This document shows, one piece after another, positions 1-11,304 of a stretch of 64,000 bases of DNA (position 1 is the first letter of the stretch; each line of letters opens with the position of its first letter). The stretch comes from Sclerodactyla briareus. Its lineage: Eukaryota; Echinodermata; Holothuroidea; Dendrochirotida; Sclerodactylidae. The notes under the pieces are model-generated. The model was given only the letters and a program-made list of their open reading frames with translations. It had not been told where the DNA came from and made no database searches. Position numbers and translations under genes: made by a program. The stretch covers positions 62,001 to 126,000 of the forward strand of contig JAODTK010005675.1 in assembly GCA_026419785.1 (NCBI GenBank), in the 5' to 3' direction.

Positions 1-2960
1 TTGTTCAACGCATAGGAAGAAAGAATGCGAAACACAGCGTTTCCTCCGTTGGCGCTGCTTAGGTGTAACACGAAAATGGGGATAGTCGAGTCTCGAAATT
101 TACACGGTATTTTTGGGGGAATGGGGGTTATGTGTCCCCTCCTCTCAATTTCAGAACAATTTGCCACTCAGCCATTCTTTTAGGGCCACGCCTACATTTG
201 CGTAAACTCGGAATGGCCAAAAAACTATAGTTGACGTCGGGCCGTGGCAAAGGAATATATTTTTAGCCAGCTGATTTATTTAGCTAAAATCTTCATCTTT
301 CGATTTCGTTTCATTGTTGGACCAAACACTTAGGTTTCCTGTATTATCTGTACATCGCTACGGTATGTTTTAACAAAGGTTGTGTAATGATCCCGATATT
401 CACTGTGACTGAGTGAGACATTGTTAACAAATAATTAACGGTCCTACTGTATCTTTCCAAATAAAAAAGCTTAGTATGACGTTTGTATAAAATTAATTAC
501 TGTGGAGTGCGGGGCGACCTTTAATGACGTAAGTGCTACATGCCGCCGCGACATGACAAATGTCCAAGACGAACTTGTGATTGTTAAATAAGACCGACGT
601 CAATAAAAGAGGAATGATCAATATGGATTTTTATGTCATAATTAGGATTTTTTCCCAATTGAGCAAATCATATTTCTGGGCCACTAAACAGGAAGGAGCT
701 GCTATAACTATAACTTAGTCGAGCGGGAAGTTGCTGGAAATGTTGAAATTTGCAATATGTTTCCGATGCATTGTTAGTAAGTTTGGGCAAGTTGAGACGT
801 CTGAGATCAGTAGATCGTTAGACAAGTACATGTGCGGCGGAAGTGCATAAATGCGCAGTATTAATTAACAACGTCGTTAAAAAACCTAAATTTCGTGGTT
901 GGTACCGCCACCGAGTAGAGCAGCTTTTTTAGTTTTGGGGGGTGGTGGTAGAGATAGAGGAAACAGAAGATGAATCAGACGGTGGTCTGAGGCCCCTATG
1001 GCTTCAATAGCATTATAGAGACACATGAAAAAGTGTTCCGAATCAATGAAATAAAACGCTCCCCCCCCCCCACCAGGAGGTGGCTTGGTCCTCCCCCACA
1101 AAAGACACGGAATGATGCTACGGTGAAAGCGTGCATGCCAGTGCCCCCCCACACCACCCAACTCAGGGGGAGTGAACCAGTCCACTATGGGACATATCAT
1201 AATATAGAACACAACTGCACTTTGGAACAGGCCACAAGATTCAAATTGTAGTACATCGTGGCACCCTCAGGTTGAGTTGGCGCTCACCACTTCGACATAG
1301 CACGCTGTGAATTCATCGGGGGCCAAATCAGGGAAACATATGGCGGAGTCACTCCTCAATGCAGCCAAAATGAGTCCAAGGAACCAGTAACTAACATCGT
1401 GTACCCATATTTCATTCTTCTGGGAAAAGATACACAGCGAAGAAGAGTCACGCCAAGTAGGGAGGTAGGGGTTAAAGGGCCGGTGGACAAGTTCAACGCA
1501 GAGAAATTAGAATATACTGAATCAAACATTGCCCGAGGGAGTTGAGCATTCCACCCTGTGCTAACGAAATACCAGCAGACCGAGGTCATTGCGCGCAAGA
1601 TACCAACAATAGTTGAAAGTTGGACCTGAGGTGAACGATGCCACCAGGAGTCCAAACAATGCAAACAGTTGTCGCACTTGCTACAGGTATCCGCGCAGGA
1701 ATGCTGTCTCATTTCCTGGCACGCCCCTCCCCACCCCCTCCCCTCCACATGCCTCATAAACACAACAAACTAATTAGTCCCCTTCAACCTAGGGCAGCTC
1801 ACCACTGCTTTTGGAGGAGGGGGTGCAAACGTGAGGGTTACCGTGGAAGCGTCACATTTGAAAAGAGAGAACAAATGTTTTTAAAAAACATGTCATTCAA
1901 ATAATTTAAAATTCATGCCGCGGCTACCTTATGTGACTTTAACAGCGTACATTTATATTTTTTATTAACATTCACATGCAGTAGTTAAGACGCTGGGATA
2001 GTAACGGTAAGCGCTAGTGGATGAAACCCACCGAAGTCATCCCGCCATAGCGACCTTGTATCGTGAAGCATACAGTACAGGGATAATATGCTGTTGTTAG
2101 CCGGCGATCAAACTGTTTTCCCGGAATTTACAACTTACAAGGTCGCAAAAGCTGTACGTGATTTACATTTAGGATATACGGAATACTAAGCTCCCTAGTC
2201 TCTTTTGAAATGCCAATTTCGTTTGCCTAATGAGCTATGCAGTAATTATTACCAAGCTAAAAAAACTCCATATTTAAATTCGCGGTTCAATTGTTGTGGA
2301 GTAGAGGCCAGGATAAGCGCGGCTACACCCTGACCAACCGAAGACCACAAGGCCCTTTCAAAGTTATGTAGTAATACGAGCCTATATTACTAAGTATCGG
2401 ATATAGTGGACTATAGTTTACTACCAAAGAAGCTTTGAGCGGGCCCTAGCTGTGCAGGGAAATATCGATCACGCTATCCTGTTTGCGTGGTATACTCGGC
2501 TATTCAACTTTTCGGCAAGCTATTGTTAGGATTTTAACCAACAACAATTTTTCATCGATCGGATACAACGATCATCGAGAACCGGGCATTTCATCAGCCA
2601 AATTTTGAGCAGGCATTAAGATGATTTAGTGATACTCGACGTTATCTTTGATAATCTCAGCCCTCGAAGGGTCTGTACTTACGTAGGTGTCTCGACATAT
2701 CATAATTAGCCGAGGCCTGTTATGACTGAACTGAGTAGTATATCTGATTTTGAATAAGCTATTCACAGTTGAATAGACCGCTAAACGAGGTCACTTAGGA
2801 CGCCGGGGTTTATTTCTTTGATAGTGGTGAGCGGAATTACCAAACAATGGTTGGTTCTGCCGTCGCCAGCCGCGGTGCCTGCTAGGAACCGCTTGCTCAT
2901 AAGAGAGGGCCGTCCAGGGGCAATGGCTGTCTATGTTCAGACAGGTGAATAGATTCGATC
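1..2960. other. Intergenic DNA, no gene seen
   Basis: I see no reading frame with gene-like composition, no paired splice sites around an open segment, and no recognisable repeat. The only notable tracts are short C runs near 1,062-1,071 and in the pyrimidine-rich 1,725-1,745 stretch. Open frames here reach at most about 135 codons and run through low-complexity G/C sequence. Confidence 0.6.
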
Positions 2961-2967
2961 ACGGCTG

Positions 2968-3075
2968 GGTCCGAAATACTTTTTCAATTTCGGAGGCTAT
3001 TTTGAAAAAGAAAAATCGCCCCCCTAAAAATATTTTCGGGGGGCTACTTGAGAGATTTCGGGGGCTGTTGATATA
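2968..3075. repeat. Short dispersed repeat with GGGGGCTA words
   Basis: This stretch has repeated blocks of the type TTTTTCAATTTCGG-GGCTA-TTTTGAAAAA, alternating a GGGGCTA word with A/T-rich arms. A clearly related block lies at 24,055-24,150, where GGGGCTACTTT occurs twice. The similarity shows a dispersed repeat family. Its class is not recognised. Confidence 0.5.
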
Positions 3076-3744
3076 AACATAATTTGTTAAAATAAACCCT
3101 AATAATGCCTATGAAATTGCATGAATATAATGCCACTGTGGTGAGTCACTTAGAATGAGCCCTTCGTAAGGTGGGGGTTAGGAAATTTGTCTGCTTGCCC
3201 AGAGGCTGGGTGATGGGAAGGCGGGAGCCTGCGGAGGGTGGACAATGGCTCCAGTTCCAGGCATCATTTGGTCCCTCTTAGGCTGCAACCTGGCATGTTA
3301 CACTATAAATCGCACGGGGCAAACAAGGAATATATTTGTTTCTTGCACGGGTTCGAAATACTTTCCCTCGATGTGGGTATTATTTTCCAGAAAAAAATTG
3401 CCCCTCTCAATCATTTTGGGTGCTCTTTCAGATGCTCTAATAATTTATGGTATCTGATAAAAAACAGGTGACTCTGCCTACAGTGTTAGTTGTATCTGCA
3501 TGGGTGGCAATCCTGGAGAACAAAGACATGCCCTCCCATTTGATTTCTCACGTTTTGGGGAACTAGGCTCCATGCCCCCCCCCCCACACGCCATATAAGC
3601 CAAGAACGCCTCTCCGTGCCTAAATGAGCTAGCCTACAGGCTGTAATGGCTTTTCATGCTCAGTTTGAATCATGAGTTGCAGTGACCTACTATGGAGTAG
3701 AGCCAAGAGGAATAAGGCACTGCTGCTTGGTGTGTTACTTCAGG

Positions 3745-4215
3745 ATACTGCAGCCTAGACACTCCCAAATCTAACCCATTAATTCTCAGGTCCGCTCAGT
3801 GAGATTTTCACTCAAATTCCAATATATTCTAGTTTCTGAAGTGCCCAGTAACATGTCCATATGCCAATCCTGTCAATTGTACAAGTCTGGGTGGACAAGT
3901 TGAGAGATTGCTACTCTACGATCCAAAATCAAGTTCGAAAAAAGTATCCTACCTACTGCATGATAACTGCAAGCCTAGACACTCCCAAACCTTGATACCC
4001 CAAATCTAACCGATTAATTCTCAGGTCCGCTCAGTGAGATTTTCACTCAAATCAATATATATTCTGGTTCTGAAGTGCCAGTACATGTTCATGTGCTAAT
4101 CCTGTCATAGTGTACAAACGTCTTGGAGGTGACAAGTGAGGGAATTGATACCTGCGATCACAAAATCAAGCTCGAACAATGTGATCCTAACTACACGCTG
4201 TAGCATAGGCAAATT
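3745..4215. repeat. Tandem duplication, about 220-bp unit, two copies
   Basis: The block beginning GCCTAGACACTCCCAAA near 3,752 recurs near 3,973. Both copies carry the shared words TTAATTCTCAGGTCCGCTCA, GTGAGATTTTCACTCAAA and CAATCCTGTCA-TGTACAA in the same order. The copies differ by scattered substitutions and by a 15-bp insertion after the first word in copy two. A third, shorter relative may follow at about 4,200. No coding content is seen. Confidence 0.8.
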
Positions 4216-6424
4216 TTACATTAGGCCACCCAAGCTATCTTCCGAAATTTGTGGTCATCATTCCATTAATTTGGGTGTTTTTGGGTTTTTATTTGGCACA
4301 AATCAGCTTGTATCCTGATCTCATACCTTTCCTGCAAGGAATTCTATCAAGTTCACATGTTTTCGCATTGTTGACGATTAGATAATTAAGCTAAAGACAT
4401 CCTCAACTAAATTTTAGAACTTGTTTCTGTTAATTGGGTCTTTAATGACTCGACTGGCACGGTCCGATCTCGATCGACTCTGAGCGCCACTGCAATCGTT
4501 TTTGCGAGTGTACGTACGTACGTGTATACCATATATTGGGTGGTGGCAGTGGGGAGGTTCCTGTGCATACCCAATGTGTGTGTATCTCACTGGAATATTT
4601 TAATCGATGTACGTGTTTATGAATGCAACCGTGGTCTTGATGAACAATCTGATTCCACAGAAATCATAAACATGTTTGATTGGTATTTGACTGCAAAATA
4701 GAATTGTCTTTCTTTTTCGCGTAGTCATCGTGCCAAATGAAGAATTTTTCAGGGGCGATTTCCCCAATATTTTGATATTTTTTGCCCACCCTAAATGTGA
4801 TTATCGAGAGCTCTTTTCTTAAACTGTCGGGGCGCGAAGTCGCCCTCCGCCCCCGTGTTTTTCAGGACGCTGACTCACTGCGTTCCAAGAAGGCCAGATT
4901 AAAACGCTGCTTGACGAAGCTCGCGGGGACGCTAAAAGGGACTTTGGAGTGGCATCTCCTAACTGTACAACCAAAAGCTTAACATGATCCTGACCTTGCT
5001 AGCTACGCACTGTCAAGCAAGTATGTGTAAGCTCAGAACTAGACCTTTAGTTTGGCCCACAAACAATAGGGTTCAGTTACCTATCATACACTGTATGGCA
5101 AACCCCACATACTATATCGAGTGTGAGCTTCTCCCAGTCGGAACGAGTTATGGTGTTCCAAATTAAATGGACTAAACAAAAATATCTATTCTTTAAAAAA
5201 CACCATCCACTACAAAATTACCCCCAATCTACAACTAAAACGAATGTTTTTTCTGTTTCTCTCATAAGGAGCTTCATAGAGCAAATTTTACATAAGCCGG
5301 TTGGACATTATCGTGTTCACAAGCGAAATAGCTTTTCTATCTTACAATTTTCCCCATTTTTACCCATCATTCTCACACGCACACACTGCAAACAATTCAG
5401 CAACACATCAATTCAATCATTTTGCTCCAGTTCACATTCTCCATAATATGGCTCTGAGCTAGATAAGAACTTCAGGCTATCTGTACGAGGGGGTGCCGCT
5501 TCGCTTGAATGGCACTATATTTGCGTCAACACATAAATTGATGTAAGACCAACTTCATGGTCACCAAACCACGCCATGCAATTGCACAGCCCCAAGGAGA
5601 TTCCCACATGCGAAAAATAGTGACACCGAACCTTCTTTCGCCACCACTGTTCTCAGTGCCTCATTTCTTAGCCTTCTCTCCGTTTCTCCGGGCAGAGCTG
5701 TTTCTTGATCACTTTGCTCTAATCTTAGAAAAGAAAATGATGCAATGCTAGAGTCATAATGAACCGGGGAAATGTGAATACTGAAAGCATTATTATATTT
5801 GTTCCATACGTATAGCCACTAATATATCATTATTGACAATATATCATAGGCATAACCCGAACAAAACAGCACCAACACATCATCATGTTCACAGTGTTCA
5901 CGCTAGGTCCAAAATGTGGGGGATTTCCCCCCTCACATTTTCAGAGGGGATTTTGAAATCTAGGGGGGGGGTTCTCAGAAAATCCAACTCCGCGAATCTT
6001 TGGTACCATGCATACCGCCAAAACTTGCCATATTGTCGTTCTAGCAAGGGAGGATGCGTTTAGGGAGATTACAGCTTCCCCCTTGACCCATTTTGTCTCC
6101 CTGACTCCCCCTTCCAATCGACGCAATTGAAACTAATTGCTCACAAGGTACACTGATAAGCAGTGGGTACATGGGGATATGCATGCCATACTGTTCACTG
6201 CTTCCATCCTAGCTAAATGACTGTTTGCGGACCATGGCAAATACCATATCCACAGCAACACACATTTCTTTTTTTTCGTCAAATGGGGCCCATAGTGAAT
6301 GTTCTTTCCGGCAAAATTGTATTTGGTGTGAATAAATGAGAAAACTAAAATGATAATTTTCAATAGCGTTACTAATTCCCCCAGTAGCCAGCAGTAGGAG
6401 GCCAAATCTACTGAACTACATGCA
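4216..6424. other. Intergenic DNA, no gene seen
   Basis: An alternating GTAC tract lies near 4,508-4,523 and a G run near 5,963. An open stretch of 66 codons at 4,782-4,982 has no domain I recognise and no neighbouring splice signals, so I do not call it. The segment lies just beyond the 3' end of the minus-strand gene. Confidence 0.5.
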
Positions 6425-6564
6425 ATGTTTCATTATTTGATGATTTATTTAATTTTTCAGTCGCGGAATTTTATGTGTATTTCACAGAGAATTTTGTTCC
6501 ATTCCACCTGGTTAACATAATGGTACACGCACAGTTCTACATAATCATGGTCATCGGAAGTTAT
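6425..6564 (-). other. 3' untranslated region with poly(A) signal
   Basis: Reading the minus strand after the stop codon at 6,567-6,565, an AATAAA hexamer (complement of 6,444-6,449) occurs about 115 bases downstream in A/T-rich sequence. Its position and spacing fit the cleavage and polyadenylation signal of the spliced gene that ends here. The exact cleavage point is not visible; about 6,425 is an estimate. Confidence 0.6.
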
Positions 6565-6658
6565 CTATGTGCGGGCTTCGTAGGAAACATCATAGTGTTT
6601 TCTCTCCTGTCCTGCAGTGTTACGAGGTCTGACACACAATAATACGAGGGCATACATT
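6565..6658 (-). CDS. Terminal coding exon of unidentified minus-strand gene
   Basis: The minus strand shows a 3' splice site (CATCAGGCAG|AATG) followed by an open frame ending in TAG at 6,567-6,565. The first base completes an arginine codon left open by the preceding exon (7,109-7,142, exit phase 2). The frame then reads MYALVLLCVRP near its start and ends KHYDVSYEART. The hydrophobic YALVLLCV run is too short for a confident membrane segment. A poly(A) signal follows about 115 bp downstream, which supports a true 3' end. The pyrimidine tract before the acceptor is weak, and an alternative acceptor at TGCAG|GACAG 50 bp further on would give the wrong phase. Family not recognised. Confidence 0.6.
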
Positions 6659-6779
6659 CTGCCTGATGTACCAATCGTGACTGGTTGAAAACTGTGCAAA
6701 TTTGCTATTCTGTTGTGGAAACCAGTATAAATTATGCAATAAATTATGCAGATCGCGCATTCCCGCACTTACATGAATA

Positions 6780-6990
6780 CTGCATGTTCATCAGCTTCAT
6801 TATGATCACCATCAGCATTATTATCACCATCTTCGCATATCATCACCAGAAAACATCACTATCATCATCACTATCCTCCCTGACACACCATCAACTATTC
6901 TCAAAACTATCATCATAATCACCAAACAAAACAGCCCATCACGGCACTATAATTAGTATCATCACATCATCAGCACTATCATTGCCGGAC
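6780..6990. repeat. Degenerate ATC/CAT-rich simple repeat inside last intron
   Basis: A run of ATCA, CATCAC and TCATCAT words fills this stretch with many interruptions. It lies in the intron between the two last exons of the minus-strand gene. It gives a plus-strand open frame rich in I, H and S that I treat as non-coding. Confidence 0.75.
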
Positions 6991-7108
6991 ACTACACTCA
7001 AAGCCACATACCTATAATCGGTACAACACACATCTCTGTAGGGGGCAGGGTCTTATTTGGGGTATGAAATGAATATTTGAATAGATTGCCATTTAAACCT
7101 GAACATAC

Positions 7109-7142
7109 CTGCTATCAGGAATCCATCCAATAAATTTTCCAA
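7109..7142 (-). CDS. Short 34-bp exon of the same minus-strand gene
   Basis: On the minus strand the sequence reads CTCCCTTTCCAG|TTGGA...AGCAG|GTATGT, a strong pyrimidine-tract acceptor and a consensus donor only 34 bases apart. Entry in phase 1 matches the exit phase of the upstream exon (7,350-7,433), and the joined frame reads VGKFIGWIPDS with no stop. It leaves in phase 2, which suits the terminal exon. The small size is unusual but normal for animal genes. This exon is too short to be found from open frames alone; phase agreement on both sides is the main support. Confidence 0.65.
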
Positions 7143-7349
7143 CTGGAAAGGGAGTATTCTGTGATTTTCTATTTGATTTTATTCTATCTACTAGGCAGGA
7201 GGAAACCTGGCCATATATTGATCAATGATGACACACTATCGACCAGTTGCTCAAATATTTGAGGCGGTGTTTGTAACCAATCCCTTACCTGCTCCTGAGA
7301 CTGCCGTTCTACGCCTCTCCAATGGATGATCTGAAATCCAGGATCTTAC

Positions 7350-7433
7350 CATTGAATTCAATGTGCTGATCCAGCTGATCAAAGAGACTTCCGGCAATCT
7401 CCTGTAAAAACCCCATAACTCTCGGAAAAGTCA
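7350..7433 (-). CDS. Internal exon of unidentified minus-strand gene
   Basis: The minus strand has TGTGATTTTGCAG|TGACT at the start and CAATG|GTAAGA at the end, both good consensus splice sites. The 84-bp exon enters in phase 1 and the preceding exon leaves in phase 1 (G|TG makes valine). The frame reads VTFPRVMGFLQEIAGSLFDQ and then LDQHIEFN, an amphipathic, probably helical stretch. It leaves in phase 1 into the 34-bp exon. No known domain is recognised. An open frame continues past the donor to a stop near 7,310, so an unspliced read-through form would end about 10 residues later. Confidence 0.75.
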
Positions 7434-7880
7434 CTGCAAAATCACAGCAAACCGAGTGAAGACCATGACCCGGTTCATTGCAACTGCAAGCACCAGGGGC
7501 CACCTTGGGAAAACAATTCGTGACTGCTGGATTTTAAACCGGATATTTTGCTCGCCAAGTTCACTCACGATACCACTCTGCCATGCCTTCCACCCACAGT
7601 CAGGCCTAGATTCAGGGCTGTGGGACGAGACTAAATTCACCTACCAGATAACGGCGAGAGCGACGTGCCCTGTGTTTTAGTATTTACAATGCAGTCTGGA
7701 TACATGGAGACTAGTGATTAGAACAGATGTTTATGAACTCTGTTGTCTGTCTGTCTCTCTGTCTATGGTCTTACGCTGGTTGTAAATAGGATTTCACATG
7801 AAAAGATTGATGTTAACTGTGGACCTTGCCCAATACAAACAAAGGAACTTTCATGATTGGAACATGACTTGACCAACATG

Positions 7881-8560
7881 ACCACTGACACTGGCGTAGC
7901 CAGGAATTTGATGGGGGTGGCATGGGGGGGAGGGGTCAAGGGGAGGGGGTGTTCCCCCTCCCCTTGGAAAATTTTTGCATTTTTAGGAACCCGACCCCCC
8001 CCCAGATGAAATTGGTTCAACATTGCAATATTCTGGAGGGGTTTTTCATCATTTGCACTGTCTTGCCCGAACGGCATGGGAGGGCTAGCTAGCCCACCCC
8101 CCCCTTGGCACCCCGCCGATGTTGTTGGATATTGCACCAAATCAATGGAACTATTCAAGAAATTGACTGGGAATGAGGGACAGCGGGAACAACATAACTG
8201 ACAAATGTTGTTGGAGGGGTTATCTACGCACCCCCCCCCCCCTTGTATGCCAATGTCTTCTATGATCTACGGAACACGCCGCAACTCCAAATGGGGGAAA
8301 AAAATGCGTATTATAACTAGTACTACTGCGCGCGAAGCGCGCAAAAAATTTTGCACACGGTTGGATATTGCAAAACATTGGCTGTTCCCAGGAGGAGCTT
8401 CGAGCATTCTGACTAGCACATGAGGAAAGAGAGAGCCGCATAAGTCCAAAGTTGTTTTCAGAGTGAAATTGAAAAAAAATTTGGGGGGGAATTCGATTGG
8501 GGGGGCATGCCCCCGTGGCCCCCCTCTGACGACCGCAATGACACTGATGGGACCTCAGTG
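7881..8560. mobile_element. Decayed G/C-run repeat(s) with hAT-like end, in intron
   Basis: A CACTGGCGTAGCCAGG word at 7,889 is followed by alternating G and C runs. Near 8,108-8,127 the inverse word CCCCGCCGATG appears. A perfect CG-rich hairpin (GCGCGCGAAGCGCGC core) lies near 8,325-8,342 with AAAAAATTTTG after it. Further C and G runs lie at 8,231 and 8,485-8,525. These features match the ends and internal hairpins of the hAT-like elements elsewhere in the window. I could not find matching flanking duplications, so boundaries and copy number are uncertain. All of it lies in the intron between the exons at 7,350-7,433 and 8,591-8,711. Confidence 0.45.
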
Positions 8561-8590
8561 GGTTTGAAGGAATATTCAATATTAATTCAC

Positions 8591-8711
8591 CGTCTTCATG
8601 AGAACATTGGTTTAGCCATTCAGCGAAGTAGTCGTCAGGCCCTCCTGGTCTGCTACATCTAGAGCATTTGCTGGGCAGAGCTTCCAATACTGCTGCCTGG
8701 GCTTGCTGTAG
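8591..8711 (-). CDS. Internal exon of minus-strand gene, Cys-rich segment
   Basis: The acceptor TATTTTTTCCTGCAG|CTAC is excellent, and the donor GAAGACG|GTGAAT is acceptable. The 121-bp exon enters in phase 0 and leaves in phase 1. It encodes LQQAQAAVLEALPSKC, then SRCSRPGGPDDYFAEWLNQC and SHED. The CxxC pair followed by a third cysteine could be structural, but no finger family is recognised. The open frame continues beyond the donor into G/C-run repeat sequence, which makes a misleading 178-codon open frame; the splice site marks the real end. The intron to the upstream exon is only 67 bp. Confidence 0.75.
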
Positions 8712-8778
8712 CTGCAGGAAAAAATAAAAACAGAGCGGAACTGGAATCCAAGTCATCAGATATAGTCGGCATTCCTAC

Positions 8779-8888
8779 TGAATAGTGGGTCAAGAAATAT
8801 TTCTTGTGAAGATACATGTCATCTCGCGCAATCACTGCTGCCACTTTCAGACTCAAGAGGTGCGGTGGATGGAAGCAGTCGACACAGT
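8779..8888 (-). CDS. Internal exon of minus-strand gene, His/Cys-rich start
   Basis: Minus-strand signals are TTCGTTTTCAAG|ACTG (acceptor) and TATTCA|GTAGGA (donor). The 110-bp exon enters in phase 1, taking the T left by the upstream exon to make tyrosine. It reads CVDCFHPPHLLSLKVAAVIA and then RDDMYLHKKYFLTHYS, leaving in phase 0 exactly where the next exon begins in phase 0. The CxxCxH element and the Leu/Ala/Val helix resemble short ligase-adaptor or zinc-binding segments only in a general way. I do not assign a function. Confidence 0.75.
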
Positions 8889-9439
8889 CTTGAAAACGAA
8901 CAGAATACTATGTGAAAACTTAATAGGGAATATGTAATATTCACAGTAAACACTGAACAGGAAATTGGAATGATATCTCACAAGCAGACAGGAATACAAA
9001 ATTGTGACGAACATGCCTCATCAAGTCAAAGATCACATAAAACTAAAGGTATCTTTAAAAAATTACAAATTAGGCTTAGACTTCATTGATGTTATGGTTT
9101 CAGGAAGGCCAAAGCCAAAATAAGATCATAAAAGAACCTTTTACAATTCCTATGTCAAAACTCAGGTGAAAAACTCAGATTCTGAATAAGTTGTATGTTA
9201 GGACCGACTTGTGTTATTACTTGGAAGAAGAAAGAAAGAAAGGTTGCCGGCCAGCACTACACATATTTGTCCTTTATTTAAAATTTATCAATGAACGAAA
9301 AATACTGAAATTAATTTTGGGATGTGCTCTTTGGGTAAAATGGTATGATTTCCCTCTGTAATAATAACTGATGCGTTGGAAAACATATGAGGTTTTATAA
9401 ATCAGGGTAGAATTTGTGGTTTACGAACCATGAACTTAC

Positions 9440-9500
9440 AATTTAAGTTCTCTCTTGAAATAGTCCTCTCCACATCGAACATTTCTTCCTCCTCCTCCTG
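9440..9500 (-). CDS. Internal exon of minus-strand gene, acidic segment
   Basis: The donor AAATT|GTAAGT is strong. The frame QEEEEEMFDVERTISRENLN leaves in phase 1 and completes a tyrosine with the next exon, so the downstream join is well supported. The upstream boundary is unclear. A TAG triplet stands immediately before CAG at 9,503-9,501 and could itself be the end of an intron. The same frame is open again further upstream (9,501-9,607) with KGALDESDRRHRDWSDEAD, preceded by a possible acceptor at ATTATAG|CACAAG. Either the TAG is the acceptor, or the longer exon carries an in-frame stop (variant, error or decay). Five glutamates in a row give a strongly acidic patch. Confidence 0.5.
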
Positions 9501-9785
9501 CTAGCCTGAGTGGTGTTTTAAGGGGGCACAGGTCACGTCAGCCTCATCGCTCCAGTCCCTATGTCTTCTGTCTGACTCATCAAGGGCACCTTTCATCCCG
9601 GCTTGTGCTATAATGTGGTTAACAATGGGGAATATTTATCATAGTATCAAAACAAGACTTGGAGAGAGAGATAAATTTTCTTCCAAAAACGACATAATCT
9701 GCAGGGATACTTCCGTATGGAATAGGTAGAAATCAAAGTAGACAGCTTGATCCCAGTGATAGATACTTGCAGGTGAATTCCTCAC

Positions 9786-9824
9786 AAATTTCTAAGCCAA
9801 GATGCGCAATTGTAGACAAAGCAT
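9786..9824 (-). CDS. Possible exon of the minus-strand gene
   Basis: Minus-strand CTCATTTTGCCAG|ATGC is a good acceptor. The frame in phase 1 reads DALSTIAHLGLEI up to a possible donor TTT|GTGAGG, and runs on as CEEFTCK to a weaker donor CAA|GTATCT. The first donor leaves in phase 1, matching a possible extended upstream form of the exon ending at 9,607. Phase does not agree with the candidate at 10,038-10,115, so either an exon between them is missed or one of the two is wrong. Confidence 0.35.
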
Positions 9825-10037
9825 CTGGCAAAATGAGAGGGCGATGGGGTGGGCATCCTAAGACTTTTATGTTACTACCATATGTTCTATGGTGTGGGGG
9901 ATGGGGTACATGGTCCAATATGGGGTAAGTTGAATATCTGAAATAGATTGAAAATTGCAAGACTATTAAGACCATAATTCTGTTCCACAGAGTGTCTAGG
10001 ACCTATCGCACCTCAATCGCATGATGAAACCTTGTAC

Positions 10038-10115
10038 CTATTCTGTGTAAGATCATTCACAACTGTGGAATGTGGTTCAACAACTTCCAAGTCGACACAA
10101 TGATGTAAACTCCAT
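10038..10115 (-). CDS. Possible exon of the minus-strand gene
   Basis: The minus strand shows ACTTTCTTTTAAAAAG|ATGG and AATAG|GTACAA. Only the frame entered in phase 2 is open: WSLHHCVDLEVVEPHSTVV then NDLTQNR, leaving in phase 2. Composition is protein-like. Entry phase agrees with the micro-exon candidate at 10,929-10,955, but the exit phase does not suit the candidate at 9,786-9,824. Moderate support only. Confidence 0.4.
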
Positions 10116-10928
10116 CTTTTTAAAAGAAAGTGTTAATCATACTTTGGCTGCGTGGTTGATCACTGCTGTTTCAAAGTACTCGATTCACTAATTTAGTGTG
10201 AAATACATGGTGTGAAAAAACGTCGATGCACACATTCCACATGCTGATCGACTCATTCTTGAGTGTTTAGAACAATTTTAAACAACTACAGGTATAACGC
10301 GGCTGGGCCTAGACCAAATTTTTTTCAGGAATATGCTCGATGGGCCTGTTTCAATTACTCCTTTTATTCACCCAGCCCTACAAGAAAATTGCACATCTGG
10401 CTCCCGTACTCAAAAAGGATTATCTTATCTTATATATACCTTTATTCTGTGTACATACAAGTTTCAAGCTACCCATGGAGCAAACATTACACAGTGATTC
10501 ATTGACTGCATTGATGACCTACAGTGATGTATTACCCTCAAAGACCTAAGAAACACCCCTTGTTCCGTTCAGGAAGTACTGTATGAGTCCCTGGGTCTGT
10601 CAATGGCAGTTCATTCACAAAACAGTTTTTACCAAACAAAAACGTGTTCGTGAAATCTGTTAACCTTCAATACCTAACCCCAGATATGACCCTTCACCAC
10701 CCCCTTGCGTAAAAACAAGCTGGGCTTCTGGCAATTAAACCCCCAACTGGCCACCGCCATTTTTTTGCCTTCTTAATTTTCTAAGGCGCAGGCAATCAGG
10801 TGAAGCTTTTGGTATCATTTTCTGAGCCCAGCTTGTGGGGGGGGGTGGTTCAGGGGTTCCTATCTGGGCCCTGGGTTGACATGCGAAATAGATTCATGAG
10901 ACCATCCGCAGATGTACTGCACTGTTAC

Positions 10929-10955
10929 TCGGAGATGGACCGATTGCAACATACG
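10929..10955 (-). CDS. Possible micro-exon after a strong acceptor
   Basis: The minus strand has a strong acceptor, ATTGTTTTCTCACAG|CGTATG. Entered in the phase required by the exon at 11,062-11,141, the frame reads CVCCNRSIS for 27 bases to a fair donor CCGA|GTAACA and leaves in phase 2, which suits the candidate at 10,038-10,115. In another phase a longer open frame (RMLQSVHLRVTVQYICGW) starts at the same acceptor. The acceptor is convincing; the reading frame and the donor are not settled. Confidence 0.3.
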
Positions 10956-11061
10956 CTGTGAGAAAACAATATCAGGGGGATTGGAAGGGGGACTGGGGAT
11001 CTATTAAAGTAAATGTATATCCAGTTATGACTTGACCCCTGCTGTACCAAGCCATACTCAC

Positions 11062-11141
11062 CACATCATGATGTATTCTTTAGGAGGTTTGGCCATGAAA
11101 TTCAGCTCCGGTTTTAGGTGACCTCGTGAAAGCCTTCTGAG
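11062..11141 (-). CDS. Internal exon of minus-strand gene, basic segment
   Basis: The acceptor CACTTCACCTCCTCAG|CTCAG and the donor ATGTG|GTGAGT are both close to consensus. Two of three frames contain stops. The open one enters in phase 0, matching the exon at 11,305-11,513, and reads LRRLSRGHLKPELNFMAKPP and KEYIMM, leaving in phase 2. The strong Arg/Lys content and the conserved-looking AKPPKEY stretch suggest a real protein. No family was recognised. Confidence 0.7.
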
Positions 11142-11304
11142 CTGAGGAGGTGAAGTGAAACATAATGAGGCCTGATAAACATAATTGCCTCACTGGCATT
11201 CGATAAATGTCACCCGTCGTTCGAAAATTAGTATACACACACATATTTTTCACCGAAAGGTTCAGTCAGACCAAGTGAACAACCCTCAGACTACGTTCTC
11301 TCAC

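Noticed and set aside
8220-8756. 178-codon minus-strand open frame as a single-exon gene
   Set aside because: Only the part at 8,591-8,711 is an exon with splice sites and in-phase neighbours; the rest runs through the intron and G/C-run repeat sequence.
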